This document shows, piece after piece, positions 34,493 to 46,896 of a stretch of DNA of 64,000 nt. The DNA lies in assembly GCF_033958435.1 (NCBI RefSeq), contig NC_134144.1, positions 9,046,010 through 9,110,009 on the forward strand. Direction: 5' to 3'. Every line of letters begins with the position of its first letter. Within the stretch, counting starts at the first letter, position 1. The position numbers were made by a program, and so were the translations under genes. Source of the DNA: Carettochelys insculpta (lineage: Eukaryota; Chordata; Testudines; Carettochelyidae). The notes beneath the pieces are model-generated. The model saw only the letters and a program-made list of their open reading frames with translations, was not told where the DNA came from and did not search any database.

Positions 34493-34987
34493 ACTAGTAA
34501 CAGCTTAGATTATTTGAAAGGTAAAAAAATGTTTTAAATTAAATTTATTCTGTGTTATTTATTTATTCCATTTTAGGCAGGTCGAACAATGAAAAGAGAC
34601 TGGCCAGTTTCAGCTCCTTGTTCTGGTGCAGTTGTACCAAGTTGGGCTGATAGTTCCAAAACTAGAGGGAAACATACTAAGTTTTTTAAACAAACGTTTC
34701 CCTAGACACCGAAAGAGAAATTCATAAAACCTCCCTCACTGCCCATTTGCTGCAGTGCCTAAATCTAAATACTGGACTCTATTTACGATATCCTCATACA
34801 AACACATCTGAGTCTTAGTTTTTTAATAGTAAACCAAGAAGGTTAAACAAAACTAAATTTATGTTTGGCTCCTTTAAAGTCATGCTGGTCTCTGACGCAA
34901 TGGATATTGTGAATGAGGTTTATGTCTATCAGAACAGCTTTCTTGAAAATGATCTAATTCATCACAGAAATGTGTATTTATTTTTAA
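34493..34987. other. Unique non-coding stretch
   Basis: AT-rich, no gene or clear repeat. Confidence 0.4.
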
Positions 34988-35118
34988 GGCCCTGATTCGC
35001 TAAGGCTTCCTGAACACCATTGTATTGTTCGAGACAGAGTAATGCCATTGACATCAATAGGACTACTTACATGCTTACAGACAGGCATGTACTTAAGCTC
35101 ATTACAGAATCGGGACCT
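34988..35118. mobile_element. Short palindromic DNA element
   Basis: Left end GGCCCTGATTCGCTAAGG pairs with AGGTCCCGATTCTGTAAT read inward from the right. The centre holds 'catcaataggactacttaca'. This matches an old foldback-like repeat widespread in reptile DNA. Related scraps lie near 10010, 20325 and 23698. Confidence 0.6.
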
Positions 35119-35200
35119 ATAGAAACTTTGGTGTGGGTGGCAGTGATGTGAGGCATAAAGACAAATGGAATTAATGAATCTACTTAGCTTGTAAACTCTT

Positions 35201-35483
35201 GGGGAAGATCTACACTACAGGCAAAGGCCTGTAGCTAGAGTTGACAAATTATGCACTTAGAGCTGATAAACCTTAAATCAGGCTTCTGCACCCTCTCAAC
35301 TCTGGGAGGTAGATGAGAGCCTGTGCTCCCGTTGACTTCCCTTACTCCTAACGGGGGTAGGAGTACCGTGATTGACAGGGTGCAATGTACGTTCAATTTA
35401 GTGCATCTCCACTAAGAATGCTAAATTGAATTCCAGAAGATCGATCGTGGCAGGGTCTATATTCATTTAGTGAAGACATACCC
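35201..35483. mobile_element. Harbinger-like MITE with GATCTACACT ends
   Basis: The left end GGGGAAGATCTACACTACAG pairs with GGGTATGTCTTCACTAAA read inward from the right (35467-35483). The 283-bp interior has TACGTTCAATTTAGTGCATC and GATCGATCG. The termini resemble the 'GGGTMTGTCTACACT' class of reptile MITEs. A target duplication is not clear. Confidence 0.6.
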
Positions 35484-36204
35484 TTAAAGGAAAAGACCAT
35501 AATTTCGCTAAGTATGTGCGCAGACCTGCCATGCTGGGTCCCTGATTCCTGGCTGTGGCCTGCAGGCACAACAAAGCAATTGTCACTGTTTTTTATTATT
35601 TGTTAATGCCATAAGGTGTATAGACTTTCACATCTTCTCTGTGTTTCTGGTTTTAGACCGAGCCAATCTGATCCATGAGAAATTACTTTATGGCATGAGT
35701 CCAGTCCTGGTAGACATCCCAAAATCCACCATCACAGATGTCAGTGTGATTAGCAATCCCAGCAGGGAAGTCAAAAACTGGAAGGCCATATAGCTGGAAT
35801 GGATGTAGATTTATATTCCCCAATAATTTATTCAATTTTTAATGGAAAATAGTCATCAAATAAATTATTCAAATATTATTTTACAGCATGAGGAGCTACA
35901 TGAATAATGAAATGGCAATTCATTCATAGTCTATCTGACAAAAAATGCCAACATTTATTCTTTACAACAGATTATTTAATCAGCTCTGCCTTATTCCCCC
36001 AAAAGTGCTTCCTCTGGGCCAGAACTGGAGCTAATTAATATGACTGCATGATGACTGTTGTACTTCACTGCTTGGGTTGTGCCTTTCCTGTGGACTGGGG
36101 ACTCCAGTTTCCAGGACTTTCAATTTGATATCTTTTACATGTGCAAAACTGACCTTCCATACAAAAAAAATTAGCCACGAGCTGGTTGCCTTTTTCTCTT
36201 TGGT
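35484..36204. other. Unique non-coding stretch
   Basis: No supported gene. Confidence 0.4.
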
Positions 36205-37530
36205 TGAACCTTGATTCAAAGATTGTCAGTGATGGAGACTCCACCATGACCCTTGGTAAACTGTTTCAGTGGTTAATTACATTCACTGTCAAAAAATTAT
36301 GCCATTTAGCTTGAATTTCTCTAACCTTCTCTGTTAAACTAATTTAACCCCTCGAGTCTAGATGTCATATTGTCTAATCCTTTAATCATTTTCATGGATG
36401 TTTCAAATTCCTCAACATCCTTCTTGAATTGTGGACCCCTGGACACAATCTTCCGGGACAGCTGCACCCGTGAAAAATTCAGAGGTAAAATAATTTTTCT
36501 GCTTTTGCTTGAGAGTCTCCAGTTTACATATTTAAGAATTACATCAGACCTTTTGGTCAGAGGGTCAGGCGGGGAGCTCATCTTCAGCTGATTCTCCACC
36601 ACAACCCACAAACCTTTATAGTCACTGTTCCCAGAATACACTCACCCCTCCAGCAAGGGCGCCCTCCATTCTTAGTTCCTAGATGGGTACATTTAGCATT
36701 AGCCAGTGGCTCTTCTGTAAAATGAAAAAAAGGAGGAGCCAGTACTAAGCAGGCTCCCCACCCTGGCCAGTCCATGGCTGGGGCTGCCAAGGTGCCGGTA
36801 CCAAGTACCAGCAAATACTGCCACAAAGAAAGCACTGACTTTAGCTCTATTAAATCACACATGGTTTCCGTGTGTGTTTGCTTGTGCTCAGGTTATTGAG
36901 GGATCCAGATCTTGCTGCTTCAAGCAGCCGGTCTTCTTCATCACTTACCATTCCCCTACTTTTTGTTCCCTGCACACTTCGTCAGTGACAATTTTAGCTT
37001 CTCTCTCCGATCAAGAAAAACGTTAAATTGTGTAGGGATACGAACTGATCACTACAGGACCCAGCATGGGAACACACCCGCTCAATGACCATTCCCAGTT
37101 TGCAATCATGTTTTCAGGACTACCAGTTAGCCAATTTTTAATTAATTTAAGAGGAGTTATGTTAATTTTATGTCTTTCTTGGTTTTCAGTCAAAACGTAC
37201 TACAATACCAAGTCAGATGTGGTAAAGAGAGTCTCCAGTATACTGCGTTAACACTGTTACCTCTACCAAAGCTGTCATCTCATAAAAAAGCATACGAAGT
37301 TATGTTCACAGACTGTTTTCTATAAACCCATATTGGTTGGTATATATCATATTATCTTTAATTCTTGATTAAGCAAGTCCCATATCAGCTGTTCCACTGT
37401 CCTGTCCCACTATCAGTGTCAGACTGACAGATCTATAATTACCTGGATCATCTCATTTACCCAAAACAGTGGCACAGTATTAGCTTTCTTAAGTGCCACA
37501 CTCACACTGGAGTCAGGGCAATGAAGTCTA
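36205..37530 (-). mobile_element. CR1 LINE, long antisense copy
   Basis: Antisense CR1 blocks occur in order from 3' to 5' of the element: 'gatggagactccaccatgac', 'cactgtcaaaaaattatgcc', 'ttaacccctcgagtctagat', 'ttgaattgtggacccctgga', 'ccacaacccacaaaccttta', 'ttagttcctagatgggtaca', 'cagcatgggaacacacccgc', 'gttagccaatttttaattaa', 'cccatattggttggtatata' and 'gacagatctataattacctg'. On the minus strand these cover the C-terminal half of the reverse transcriptase, heavily decayed. The copy carries a nested insertion (about 36708-36838) and abuts a Tigger-like element on its right. Confidence 0.88.
36708..36838 (+). repeat. Nested repeat inside CR1, copy 2 of the GTGCCGGTAC family
   Basis: The CR1 match breaks after 'ggtacatttagcattagcca' and resumes at 'ttagctctattaaatcacac'. 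Between them lies the second copy of the 8490-8610 repeat (AGGAGGAGCCAGTACTAAGC, CCATGGCTGGGGCTGCCAAG, GTGCCGGTACCAAGTACCAG). The insertion post-dates the CR1. Confidence 0.7.
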
Positions 37531-37532
37531 TA

Positions 37533-37945
37533 CTGTAAACCCTCGACAGACACGGCTTCAAGTTGCACATAATTCGCTTTAACGCGAGCTAAGCACAACT
37601 TGATGCTGTTCTGCAGCTTCTTCTCTCTGCCTTCTCCCAGCTGCACGGCTGTCAACCTGACAGCTGCAGGGCAGCTAGGTGAGCTAAACGCCTTCCCCCA
37701 CCTTTCCCCAGAGATGCGACTGTCAGCCTGACAGCCATGACACTGGTGGAAGGCAGGGAGAAGCAGCCATGAAACTGACCAGCCCTGGTGGACTGTTCAG
37801 TTTCCTGGGTCTGCAAGCAGAGGGGAGCTAGGAACCAAGCAGCAGCCTGGTTCTCACCTCCCACTCCTTCACCCAACGTGCACGAAAATTCGAGTTTCAT
37901 GGGAGTTGCAGGAACACAACCCCTGCGTAACACGAGGGTTTACTG
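37533..37945. mobile_element. Tigger/pogo-like non-autonomous element
   Basis: Terminal repeats CTGTAAACCCTCGACAG and, read inward from the right, CAGTAAACCCTCGTG are flanked by TA (37531-37532 and 37946-37947). CCCTCGACTTAACGCG-like termini are typical of Tigger elements. Interior blocks 'gaccagccctggtggactgt' and 'tcagtttcctgggtctgcaa' are shared loosely with 28296-28660. It contains direct repeats of the CTGTCAACCTGACAGC kind (37650-37735). Confidence 0.8.
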
Positions 37946-37947
37946 TA

Positions 37948-38869
37948 TTTTTAGGTGCTTAAATATTTTTTTTTTAAATTTGGCCTTTAAGGCTCCAAGT
38001 CACTCAGGAACTTTTGAAAATTCTACCTGGTAAACAATTCATTTTACCCTAACAAGGCACAGCCAAGAAATTATGCCCTTTGGCCTTTCAAAATGCCAGC
38101 TTTTGCAGCACAGAAATGAATTAAAAAAAATTTGTGGGTTATTTTTAATCTCACAATTTAAAAATACGCAAACTGATTTTTTAATGAAGGAAAAAAAAAG
38201 ACCCTGTCCCAGGCTGGACATATTTGAAACCAACTGTCAATTCACAACACATTTTTTTATTGCCAAGATTGTATTATCCTATAATCCCTGAAGAGTCTAT
38301 AGGCCTTGATAATAGAAACACAAACTTAACTACAGAAAAAGAAAATTCTTATTGTCAAACACTCAAGTTAAGTTGCTTTAACTGACATCCGATGGTACAG
38401 AAATTATTCTTCCCAGTTCTCCTGACTCTGCAAATCCTTTTATGTCAGGTAACTACGTGCTCTGAAGAGCAAAACCAAAAGCCAACCAGAACAGGTGGTT
38501 TCCTCAAGTAAAACTACCTGACCTGTTAGTGAAGCCAAGGCTATTTTATACTTTTATTTTATATTTTATATGCTTCTTGGCTTTTTTAGGGCTAATATTA
38601 AGTGTAGATTTTATGCTAAACAAGACATTTTGGTTTTTTAATGGCACTGTGCCAGTCTATTTCCATCCTTATAATGATGTTAAAAGTGTGAAAACTGGGG
38701 AGGAGGTAATATATGCAGATCAAGTGAATTAGCATTAGAAAAAAAATATTGAGCAATAAGCCTGCATAAGACTAGATCTATAAAAACACTGGGCTCCCAT
38801 CCAGAACTTAAAACCCCTCATAAGTTGTTTTCCTTATTATAGCTCAAAAACTGAAATCTTGCCTCTTTA
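37948..38869. other. Unique non-coding stretch
   Basis: AT-rich, no supported gene. Confidence 0.4.
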
Positions 38870-40720
38870 CATGAACTATTGCCCAGTCTCTCAAGAACTA
38901 AGACTTAGCTCATTCACGGCCGGATGCTGCATCACCAATGTCAGTGTGCCTTGGACTTCAACCCGAGCTGGATCAGCCTCTAGCCCAGCAAGTTCCTCTC
39001 AGCCCTACGCGACATGCACATCCAACTGCAGGACCATAGCCTTCCTTTGTGTACCCACTAGCCCTAATACTCTGATCCAATATACAATGCCAGGGCCCTC
39101 CTCACATCCAAGACCTGTAAGCACTTCTCTTTGTTGGTCTTATGACGCCTGGGGCAGAAGACCAGTAGGAAAATATCCTGGCAGGTATGGAAAGTGAAAA
39201 TTACCTTTGGCAGGAAGGTTGAGTGCGGATAAAGCTGTATTTATCTCTAAAGACCACCATATAAAGGTGGTTCTGACATTCAGGCACACAACTTGGAGAC
39301 CCACTGCATGGGGTCTCCAGGAAAGATACCTTCCACCAAAGATATGACAAAAAAACTGAGGCCAAAAGCTCAATGGGTGGCCCCGTGAGCCTAGAAAGGA
39401 CCAGGTTGATGTCACACTATGGAACAGGAGACCATACTTGAGGAAAAAGCCTTTTGAGGCCCTTCAGGAACCTGTCAGTCATGTCGGGGGAGAATATGGA
39501 CCAGCCCTGCATCAGCAGAAGAAAGGGCCAAACTACTACCAAATGCACCTTGATAGAAGAGTCTGCTCAGCCCTGATTTTCTCAGATGAAGCAGGTTGTG
39601 CAAAATAGCCGGCACAGAAGCACACAAGGGAGGAAAGTGCCAATCAACTGCCCAGTGGGAAAAATTTGTTCCAATTCACCAGGTCCAACTGTCTGGTCAA
39701 GGACTTCCAACAGCCAAGAAGGACTTGTTGCACCCCTGCTGAACAGGACTGCTCCTTTGGACTTAGCTACAAGAGGCAGGGACGGAAGTCATAACACCCC
39801 ACGGTGTCCCTGAGACAGCAGATCTGGACCAGTTGGCAAAGGGCATGGAGGAAGCCCTGCCAAGCTCAGCAGTGTGCCAAACCAATGTTGTGCGTTCCCC
39901 AGCTGAGATATGAGGTGTCAGGGACCAGCTCAACTGAACGGGGAGCATTGTGAAACAGGACAACTGCAAGAACATTGTTTAGATTGGACCACAAACGGAG
40001 CTAGATAAGCACATTGTTGGAGCAGCTACCAGCCTTTCTAAATGGTGTCCGTACTGGGAAAAGACCATCGCCAACTATCATTGTAGGGGTTGCATCCTCA
40101 GCTTGGCATGGCGCAACACAGATGGGCATGCCACTACGTGGCCCAGAAGGCAGAGATCTGCTAGTGACCAGAATCATTCCAGTGGAAGGTACCCCCGGCT
40201 CAGGTTGAGTTGATCACTACTCCTATGAACTCCAATCCCCTGCACCACTTATAACATTGATTTTGCATTGTGCACCAAAAGGCTGAGGTGCCGCCACACG
40301 ATCAGCAGCTCAACGACTTTCCAAACCTTCAACCTGGAACTGTCCTTGACAAACCAGTTGTTCAGGTATGGATAAATCTGGATGTCCCACCACTGGAGGT
40401 AAGCTGCTACCCACTGGACACTCATTTGGTGAATACCCAGAGGGCTGTAGTCCAGCCAAACAGAAAGACAGCAACCGGCTCGCGGTTGAGACAGATCATA
40501 AATCGGAAAAAGCTTCAAAGGCAGCGATGTGGAAGTACATGTCCTTGACAATGAGGGCAGCATTCCTGCCTCCAGGATCCAGGGAGGGGATGATGGAGGC
40601 CCAAGAGAGCACAGAGAACTTCAGTATCACTAGGTGGCAGTTCAGCCTGCACAGATCCCATATGGGCTGAAGCCCCCACCCACCCAACCCACCACCTTGC
40701 CCTTTGGAATTCAATGTTGT
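38870..40720 (-). pseudogene. DIRS-type retrotransposon pol fossil (RT, RNase H, tyrosine recombinase)
   Basis: DIRS elements copy themselves with a reverse transcriptase/RNase H and integrate with a tyrosine recombinase instead of an integrase. On the minus strand, right to left, I can read VKDMYFHIAAF (about 40550-40510, from the DLKDAYFHI motif), FGWTTALWVFTK then a stop (about 40460-40430, from LPFGLSTAPRVFTK), VAAYLQWWDIQIYPYLNNWF (about 40415-40355), GHVVACPSVLRHAKLRMQP (about 40145-40085), a weak RNase H-like SYLSWGTHNIG stretch (about 39920), then recombinase-side motifs DRFLKGLKRLFP (about 39475-39440), INLVLSRLTGPPIELLAS (about 39410-39355) and LDVRRALALYIGSE (about 39110-39070). 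Domain order is correct for DIRS. Frames switch repeatedly with stops, and the catalytic YLDD is YLNN, so it is inactive. Gag and the terminal repeats were not found. Confidence 0.85.
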
Positions 40721-43700
40721 ATGCAGAAAGGACAGCTCACTTGCCCTTTCGCAAATGAATCTCAGACAAACTTAAGGATATATACACATTAAAAAAATTT
40801 GAGACTGACTTTTGTTCCCAAAGGTAGGGCTTTTAATTAGGAACCTTCCGCATGTCCAGTCTTCATGATCTGTCATGCAGTGGAAAACGAGCTCCATCTT
40901 CTTCAGAAAGAAACTTTAGAAGAGTCGGGTTTCTTTTTGGTTTTGGGGTTTTTTTTTTAGTTTTTTGTTTTTTTCCCCCAAATATTTGCTACAGTTGGGT
41001 TCAGGGATTTGGCTGGAAGGGTTGAGCAGAGAGAGGGAGGGATGAAAAGAGGGAGATGGTGTGGCCTGGTCAGGGAAAGGATGGAGTATGGATGGGGCCA
41101 CAGTCTGGGCAGGTTGCCTCCTAATGCAGCATATTCACCTCCTGCCCATGGCTGAAAGCCTGGGAACCAGCACATGCTCCATTCCGAGGCAAAGTACCTA
41201 TGAGGAATCTAACAACTTGCCAAGTCCTATAGATAGGACTTAAACTGCAAGTTAACCACAAACCACTAGAAGAACAAGACCAACAAGAAGTTACAGCATT
41301 ACCACCAGCAGAACAGTACCAAGCTCCATCACTGGCAGCAAGAAGGAACAGAGAGGAGAGGGAGCTGGCGGCACCTATACCCCATGGCATATGCATGCCA
41401 CTCCAGAGGGCACCGGAGCAGGTCCCCTATGGACACTGCAGGGGGGAAAGCTTCCAGCACTGATGCATGTAGCAAGCACACACACCGACATTGAATGAAC
41501 ATGAGTAAGCACTTAAGCAGAATAAAACTTATCATCCAATCATGTGGGTTTGGTCGTATGCAGAAAACTGAGCTAGTCAGTCCAGAGAGGCAGAGGAAAT
41601 GTTTAACCAAATGCTTTCCCTTGAATGTGAGCAAGCTGAAGGTATATTTTGACACCTTCTTCCCTGGTATACCTCACACAAGGTGCAGTGTACCACCATG
41701 GGTTATTTGGGGCCTGATAGTCCTTCCTCTACCTAACACAAGGGTGAGGAACCTTCTTGTCAGTTGGGGGGCACTGCCTCACTGGAGTAAAAAAAAAAAA
41801 AAAAAAAGTCAGGAGCCACATTCAAGGGAAAAAAACTGCACAGTGCTACTCACCTGCTCCCAAGTGAGAAGCAAACAAATCATCCCTTGCTATCTGCTCC
41901 CAGGGCAGGGAGTTAAAACAAACAAAAAAAACCACCCCTCACGCACATTCAACTCAGTGCATACCAGGTTCCAGCTCCACTTCTGGCCCCACCCAACATA
42001 AAAGATATAGTCCTAAAAGAGGCTTCAAAACCCATGAACTTTTACTCCTAAAGAAAATAGGAATGTCCAGAAAATCACACGGATTTAGCTTAAATTTTAG
42101 TCTTTGCACCTTTCCCAATCGTGTGCAATAAAGTATCGGGAGAGCAGCTGCTTCTGTGCTTTGATGAGTTTCAGGGCAGAATACATGAGTGTGCTGTTTA
42201 AATCAAGAGTTAGCCAAAGCAATGTTGTGGGGGCTCATGGGTAGGTGGCTGAAAGACTTGTGGAATCTTCTCACAGGTTGTCACGTGTATGGTCCTGAGG
42301 GCAAAACATGACTTACATAAGTGTGATGAAAAAGCTCCCACAGGTGGTAAAGGAAATGACACTGCTGGCTTTAGCCAGAATACGTTTCATGTTGCATTTA
42401 CATCCGCAAAGGTTATGCAGCGTGTCTGTTCTTTTTTCTTGAGAACAGAAGCACAGTATTTGTAAGAATCAGAAACGCCCACTTTATGTTCTTCTCCACC
42501 CATCTTCCTTTGGCAGTGTGCACAGGATATTTTGTAATGTCCACGTTGAAAAACCTGTACCACTTAGCTGTGGGGACTTTGAGCACGTCAAAATCATCAC
42601 AACATTTATATGCAAAAATGCATACACAAATCCAGCACACTGATTGTTTGCACGGATAGCGTGAGTAAGGAGAAGGATAAGAATACTGTTTGATGTGACA
42701 TCTCAACACTGGTGAGATAGAGTTTGAAATCTGTATCAGCTGGTTTCTTTTCTACGATACCCCTTCAAAGAAAGATGGTCTCCAGGAATCCAGTCTCCAA
42801 CTGATGCACTGAAAATTTACACATGCGACTACTCTTTGTGTTCAGGGAAATTACTTCCATAAATCCCCAAACATCAATGAACAAGTAACCATCCTTTGTG
42901 GGGATAGCCACGTGTCTATATTGTGCTGAAGGTATAACTGTGGATTGTCTTGTCTTGTGAGTCACAGCAAATTGGTCACTTCTGATAAGTGCAAAAAGAC
43001 TGAAAATCACTAGCAATTTTGTCTAACTCTTTACTGCACCTTCATTGGCTTTGTGCAGCACAAATGGAAATTACAGTCTGTGTCAACATATCAGGTATAT
43101 TCTAGTGGGTATAATTTGTGGCTGTACTTTAAAAGAATAGCCTTTATTTTTCCAGTGCCCGCTGGCAGAGTATATCTCAGCGAGCAAATGATTGCGTGAT
43201 GGTTTAAATGTTTTTCTCATAAAACATGCAGGACCAATTGGAATGCGCAAGTTGTTTTCTAAAACTGTTCTAAATAAAAATACAGCATGACCCTACATAT
43301 CAGCTGAACAGTATCCATGCATTTATGTTCTCTAAAAGTTTAACTCTTGCATTGCATTAAACCTAGGACTGAAGATGCCGGTTCTGAAAAGGCTTCAGTT
43401 CAGAATGTTGCAGGCTAGTGATTCAGTAGCAGAGGTTCCCTAAGGCCTTATTCAAAGACTAATGACACTGATTTGTCTCAATCCACTGAGTTTAATGGAC
43501 TTTGGATCCAACCCTAGGAGTATTTCTTCCAACCTCCTCCACTCACTACAATGGCTCTCCATTGAATTTGAACTCAAATCCAAGGTTTGGGCACAGTGCT
43601 CAAAGCTGTCCAAGATCTTCCATGACAGCTACTTTCCTTAGGAACAATGGCAATGTCAATCATAAGGGCAGCTGACTGGTGGCTATGGGACTCACTTCCA

Positions 43701-45659
43701 CATGAGATTGGAAATGCCACAGAAGCTCACTGACTTCAAAGCAAAAAATACTGAACAACACATTTCTTCTTCTTCTTCTTCCTAGCTCTCTCATAACAAC
43801 AGAATCTGCAAAGGGATTAAAGGAAGGAGAATAACAGAGACCCATAGAAATATAAATTTTAGAAGGTGCCCAGGTATCCCTCAAGTGGATGTCTGATAAG
43901 ACCGTTGACTGACAAGATAGCTGTAGGTTCTTCCTTGGCTCTTGGTTCTAGGATTGTTAAAACTTCAAGGTTATTATTCCAGCACATCTCTACAATACAT
44001 ATGAGAAATTTATTCTGTTAATTCTATTTTAGAATTTTCCACTGCACTGATGTATTTTGCTTTCGTGCTCAAAGATGATTTTACCTTTTTTATTTAAACA
44101 TTTTGTTTTCTGGTGCCAGGCTGTGCTTTACTCAGCAATCCAAAACCACAAATATCATTGGTAGCTTCATAGTTAGGGTTCTTCTGTAGATACTGGATGT
44201 ACAGCTATTGCCCATGTGAAATGAAGGGAAAATGGAAAAGGAACTTTAATCAGCCACTGACATCCAAACAAAATTTAACAAATTGACATTGATAATAGTG
44301 CATCAATTATATTTTATTGGAAAATTCTTGTGGGGATGACTGGTGCATCAATGGTATTCTCTTACTACATACTGCCACTGTCTGTTCTCAGCAATATGGT
44401 TCCACTATCAGGTTCTCATCCTGCGAACACGTACGTATGTAGTGCCATTCTGCCCAACGGGGCTACAGATGTGCCTAAAGTTACTCTTGTGCATGTTTAC
44501 AGGATTAGGGATTTACAGAGGAGATTTCAAGAGGAAAAATAAGACATCTGTTCATCTCCATTCTGCAAAAGTCTTGTAAAATTTAATAGGGATGAAACCG
44601 ACAGAGCTCTAAAAACTTTACTCTAAAATACTACTGAATTTAACAAAAATGCTATTCTTTCTGCAGACTTTTTAAACCAACTTATAGAATAGCAGCACAG
44701 GGATCTCTTGTATATTTTCTACCTTGTTTTAAAGCTGTTACAGAAAGGCAATTATTCTCTATTGCTTTCTAAAGAGCTTGTCCATAATCCTCTATCCCCT
44801 TCACCTCAGCTTTCCCCCTTGCCCTCCTTCTCTAACCAAAAAAAACCCTGCTGAGTCACACCTCAGGATTCATCAACAAAGGATTTAAAAGTAAATCATG
44901 TCTCCAGCACACTTTTGAAAATATGAAAGTTGTTGGTTGAGAGGAAAGTATAAGATTATTCTGGCCAGGTGTTTTTCTAATATCACATTGACATTTTATA
45001 AAGAAGTACTTTTCCATCTTACAGGTGGACTTTTGCTGGTTGTCTTAATAAAAATCAAACTGAGAAAGACAAAATTTAAAAAAAAAGGTCATATGATTTA
45101 AAATTAAAAAAAGGTGATATGATTTAAAACAAATGTCTTTGCAATACTATGGTTTGTGCACAGAAGCACAGCAAAAATGCCATCATCGTTCAATGAAACC
45201 TACAATACTGAAAAAAGAATGCTAAATGCCCCTCAGTCACCCGACAAGCATTTTTCTTTGAACTTACGCATAGACAACAGCCATGAGGGAGCAGTTACAG
45301 GATTATCATATGGTTTGATTGACCAGTTTGTGTTAATGCCTGATCTTCCTCACACTGGAGAAAACAGCATAACCTGTCATCAGCCTCAGCACGAACATGA
45401 CTGGCTGAGGATTTACCGAAAATTTTCCCAAAATTCCACCGTCAAAAAGTAGCCAGTAAGTTGCAGTTACACTTGCTCATGGATGTCAATTAAATGAAAG
45501 ATTATGGATATACGCAGATGTCAATGTCGTGAAAGCCTGGACATCCAGAAGAGACAAGGTGGATGAGGTCACATAACTGATTGATCCACTTTCTGTTGAT
45601 GAAAGAGACAAGCTTTCAAGCTCCACAAAGCATGTCTCTTTCCTCAATAGGTGATCCTG
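40721..45659. other. Long unique non-coding stretch
   Basis: No supported gene. It includes poly-A at about 41789-41808, poly-T near 40952, a short (TTC)n run near 43766, and a 29-bp imperfect tandem duplication near 45080-45131. A minus-strand frame of 83 codons at 42765-43016 is discussed as a low-grade candidate. A stretch at about 43440-43635 looks like an old LINE scrap but I cannot place it. Confidence 0.45.
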
Positions 45660-45920
45660 TCAGCAGGCCCCATGATGGGGAGGGGCAAAGACAGCAGCTG
45701 CCCCGGGGCCCAGTGTTTCAAAGGGGCCCAGAGCTCCAGCTGTCCACACTGCTGCTACTTTGGCAGTGGCAGCTGGCTGTGATGGAGTTGTGATGGCCCA
45801 GTGCCACAGTGTGAGCGGCACTGAAGGCTGACTGCCATTGGCCCCACCCCTTTTGCTCTTGGCCCCACCTCCTCCGGGGCACAGAACCAGGCCCCCCTCC
45901 CACCTTGCCCTGTTGGCGCC
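45660..45920 (-). repeat. GC-rich unclassified interspersed repeat, inverted copy
   Basis: This is the reverse complement of the 11395-11715 family. It has GCTGCCCCGGGGCCCAGTGT, TTTCAAAGGGGCCCAGAGCT, then 'ggccccaccccttttgctct' and 'tccggggcacagaacc'. No coding or terminal-repeat features. Confidence 0.6.
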
Positions 45921-46107
45921 ACTCCCTGTCAATGATATTACTTCATCCACTTTGTCTCCCTCATACAATGGAACCAACATGTCTACAACGACACTGGGAA
46001 TTCAGTCATGCTAAAGATTTTTTTTTTTAATTCTGACAATTTAAAGTTAAGACTCTAATATTAAATATAAATATATGAAAATGCAAATTGCATCTAAACA
46101 TAAAATT

Positions 46108-46530
46108 GGAGGGCTGGAGCACATGACCTACAAGGAGAGGCTGAGGGATTTGGGCTTATTTAGTTTGCAGAAGAGAGGAGTGAGAGATGATTTGATAGCT
46201 GCCTTCAAATTCCTGAAGCGGGGGCTCTAAAGAGGATGGAGAGAGGCTGTTCTCAGCAGTGACGGATGGCAGAACAAGGAGCAATGGTCTCAAGTTACAG
46301 AGGGAGCGGTGTAGGTTGGATATGAGGAAAAACTATTTCACTAGAAGGGTGGTGAAGCACTGGAATATGTTACTTGGAGACATGGTGGAATCTCCATCCC
46401 TAGAGGTATTTAAGTCCCAGCTTGACAAAGTCTTAGCTGGGATGATTTAGTTGGAGTTGATCCTACTTTGGGCGCGGGGCTGGACTTGATAACCTCCTGA
46501 GATCTCCTCCAGCCCCAGGATTCTATCTAC
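46108..46530 (+). mobile_element. CR1 LINE, 3' end
   Basis: Sense CR1 3' region: 'ctggagcacatgacctacaa', 'gaggctgagggatttgggct', 'tgcagaagagaggagtgaga', then 'ggttggatatgaggaaaaac', 'ggtggaatctccatccctag' and the tail 'ctggacttgataacctcctg'. It encodes a degraded end of ORF2 (RSNGLKLQRERCRLDMRKNY). It is 5'-truncated, and an hAT element sits 34 bp downstream. Confidence 0.9.
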
Positions 46531-46564
46531 CTTAACACACACATCAGCAGGGTAGGGTCTACAC

Positions 46565-46888
46565 CAGTGTCCAGCAACCCCTGGCACAGGCACCAAGAGC
46601 AGCACACAAGCCAATTTTCATCAGCACGCAAGGCAGTAGCTCAGTCCCGCCCCTCCTCCCCCACCCAGCTGGGACCCTGCTCAAAGCCAGGTGGCCTGTG
46701 GATTAACAAAAGACCAGCTAATGCTACCAACCACCACCTAAAAGGTAAAGCTCTGCCTCTTCATTTATTTATTAATCAAGCTGTTGTAAGCAAGATTATT
46801 AGTGACTTTAAAAAGTACCACCAGCACTCGGACCGTACATAGAAGTCAATAGGTCAGATTTCAACCTCGGAAAGGTTGCTGATTCCTG
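46565..46888 (+). mobile_element. Non-autonomous hAT-type element, family A copy 3
   Basis: Left end CAGTGTCCAGCAACC pairs with CAGGAATCAGCAACC read inward from the right. Flanks GTCTACAC (46557-46564) and GTCTGCAG (46889-46896) are a decayed 8-bp target duplication (6 of 8). The interior matches the copies at 779-1107 and 2523-2833. Confidence 0.85.
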
Positions 46889-46896
46889 GTCTGCAG

